Shown here: positions 35,471-36,432 of the stretch, piece after piece
How the letters are laid out: each line of letters opens with the position of its first letter
How positions within the stretch are numbered: position 1 is the first letter of the stretch
Origin: Kiritimatiellia bacterium
GTDB lineage: Bacteria; Verrucomicrobiota; Kiritimatiellia; SLAD01
Assembly (NCBI GenBank): GCA_007136425.1
Contig: SLGY01000174.1
Span: 1-36,432 of the forward strand
DNA length: 36,432 bases
Direction of reading: 5' to 3'
Position numbers and translations under genes: made by a program
The notes under the pieces: model-generated
Seen by the model: the letters and a program-made list of their open reading frames with translations, nothing else
Told to the model about the DNA's origin: nothing
Database searches by the model: none

Positions 35471-36246
35471 TCCATATGCTCGGAAATTCGTTTGATCTTT
35501 CGCGTGCGTCCGTTTTGAGGGTCGATATCGAACAGCACGCCTTCCATGCGCACGTCCTCTTTGGCAATGTCGAACTTGGACGGCATGCCGGTCAGTAAAC
35601 GATGCAGTACGGGCTCTATTTCGCGGCCGAGCACGGAATCCTTCGGGCCGGTCATGCCCGCATCGGTGATGTACCCGGTTCCGTGGGGCAGGATACATTC
35701 ATCCGCCGTTTGCACGTGTGTGTGTGTGCCGGCATAGGCGCTGATGCGACCGTCCAAATAGCGGCCGGTAATGATCTTTTCCGAAGTGGCCTCGCAATGC
35801 ATATCCACGAAAATGAGCCGGGTGCGATCTCCCTGGCGTTTAAGCACATCGTCCGCCGTCCGTAGCGGACAGTCCTGGGCCGGCATGAAGACGCGCCCGA
35901 TCAGGTTCATGACCAGTAACGGACCGTGATCGGTGTCGATAAGCGTATGGCCGTGTCCGGGACAGCCGGGCGGGAAGTTAGCGGGCCGGATGATGCGTGG
36001 TTCGCGATCCAGGTACGGGATCAATTCCTTCTGATCCCATGTATGGTCGCCCAACGTCAAGGCGTCGGCGCCCGCGGCAAAGAGTTCCTCCGCGAGGGGG
36101 GGCGTGATGCCGCGACCCGCCGCCGCGTTCTCGGCGTTGGCGATGATGATATCCGCTTTCTTCGCCGTTTTGTAGCGCGTAGCAAAACGGGCAAACGCCT
36201 GGCGGCCCGGGCTCCCGACAATATCTCCGACAAACAATAACTTCAT
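35467..36246 (-). CDS. YmdB-like metallophosphoesterase (2',3'-cyclic phosphodiesterase family)
   Basis: 259 residues, matching the YmdB/TIGR00282 family length. Metal-binding motifs: 'FVGDIVGSPGR' at the start, 'NAENAAAGRGIT' near 37, 'LGDHTWDQKE' near 64, 'DMHCEATSEK' near 148 and 'GTHTHVQTADE' near 175. In Bacillus YmdB is a phosphodiesterase affecting biofilm and motility choices. GGAGAG lies 8 bases before the ATG at 36246. It overlaps xseA by ATGA. The dispersed repeat begins 67 bases upstream. Confidence 0.93.
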   Translation of the reverse strand: MKLLFVGDIVGSPGRQAFARFATRYKTAKKADIIIANAENAAAGRGITPPLAEELFAAGADALTLGDHTWDQKELIPYLDREPRIIRPANFPPGCPGHGHTLIDTDHGPLLVMNLIGRVFMPAQDCPLRTADDVLKRQGDRTRLIFVDMHCEATSEKIITGRYLDGRISAYAGTHTHVQTADECILPHGTGYITDAGMTGPKDSVLGREIEPVLHRLLTGMPSKFDIAKEDVRMEGVLFDIDPQNGRTRKIKRISEHME

Positions 36247-36312
36247 TGCGTGGCTCTCCGCATTTCCCCCCGACCGTACACGAAAACCGGCGCCCCGTAC
36301 AAGCGCGCGTCC

Positions 36313-36432
36313 CAGGGCTGATTCGTGTATACACGCAACGCATTGTCCATCAATGACGAATGACGAAAGACCCAAGCCCGAATCAAATCCGAAGCACGAA
36401 GTCCGAAGCCAGCCCCAGAAGAGCGGCGGCTA
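36313..36432 (-). repeat. 120-base dispersed repeat, copy 2 (cut by window end)
   Basis: Reverse complement matches 14841-14960 with three substitutions in 120 positions. The boundary at 36313 coincides exactly with the right end of copy 1. The palindrome CGTGTATACACG is at 36324-36335. The copy continues past the window edge, so its full length is unknown. It lies upstream of the YmdB-like gene. Confidence 0.9.

Overview
The window is GC-rich, densely coded bacterial chromosome. The genes point to a Gram-negative organism: type IV pilus assembly ATPases and platform protein, a Tat-exported nucleotidase, an AsmA-like envelope protein, and a GatCAB amidotransferase. Together with DUF2851, the GldA/GldF/GldG-DUF4340 cassette and abundant palindromic repeats, I infer a PVC-type lineage (Kiritimatiellota, Lentisphaerota or Verrucomicrobiota). 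No 16S or other decisive marker is present, so the phylum is inference only.

Left part, + strand (1-9.2 kb): the end of gatC, then gatA and gatB (tRNA-dependent Asn/Gln amidation), with a palindromic unit between gatA and gatB. A pilus motor cluster follows: PilB-type ATPase, PilT, a second PilB-type ATPase and PilC. Next come a small inverted-repeat element (9.33-9.45 kb), a Tat-exported UshA-like 5'-nucleotidase (-), a second small element, an ApgM-type phosphoglycerate mutase (-) and mannose-6-phosphate isomerase (+).

Middle (13.7-18.8 kb): a partner-switching signalling set on the minus strand (SpoIIE-type PP2C phosphatase, STAS antagonist, RsbW-like kinase). Between the phosphatase and the other two lie about 600 bp of repeats. 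A small zinc-ribbon gene and a DUF2851 gene follow. From 18.9 to 27.4 kb one long + strand operon encodes an ABC ATPase, an ABC-2 permease, a GldG-like protein, a four-repeat DUF4340 protein, an AsmA-like protein and PrmA. Then come a glycine-rich RRM protein (-) with a long 5' leader, an unrecognised membrane protein (+) and a nested repeat element.

Right part (29.1-36.4 kb): all minus strand. Transcription from the right edge gives a YmdB-like phosphodiesterase, xseA, xseB and a small secreted Arg/Gly-rich protein. A separate promoter and leader then drive leuA-aroE-pilD-aroK. That leader has a consensus-like promoter, a short Leu-rich reading frame, an intrinsic terminator just before leuA, and an upstream 9-nt segment perfectly complementary to the terminator's 5' arm. 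I read it as a leucine-responsive transcription attenuator.

The other notable theme is a set of about 120-bp non-autonomous elements. They have different terminal inverted repeats but the same core plan: hairpin, GGCYTAC-type arm, loop, complementary arm, hairpin. There is also a separate 120-bp repeat present twice in inverted orientation (3 mismatches in 120), the second copy being cut by the window end.
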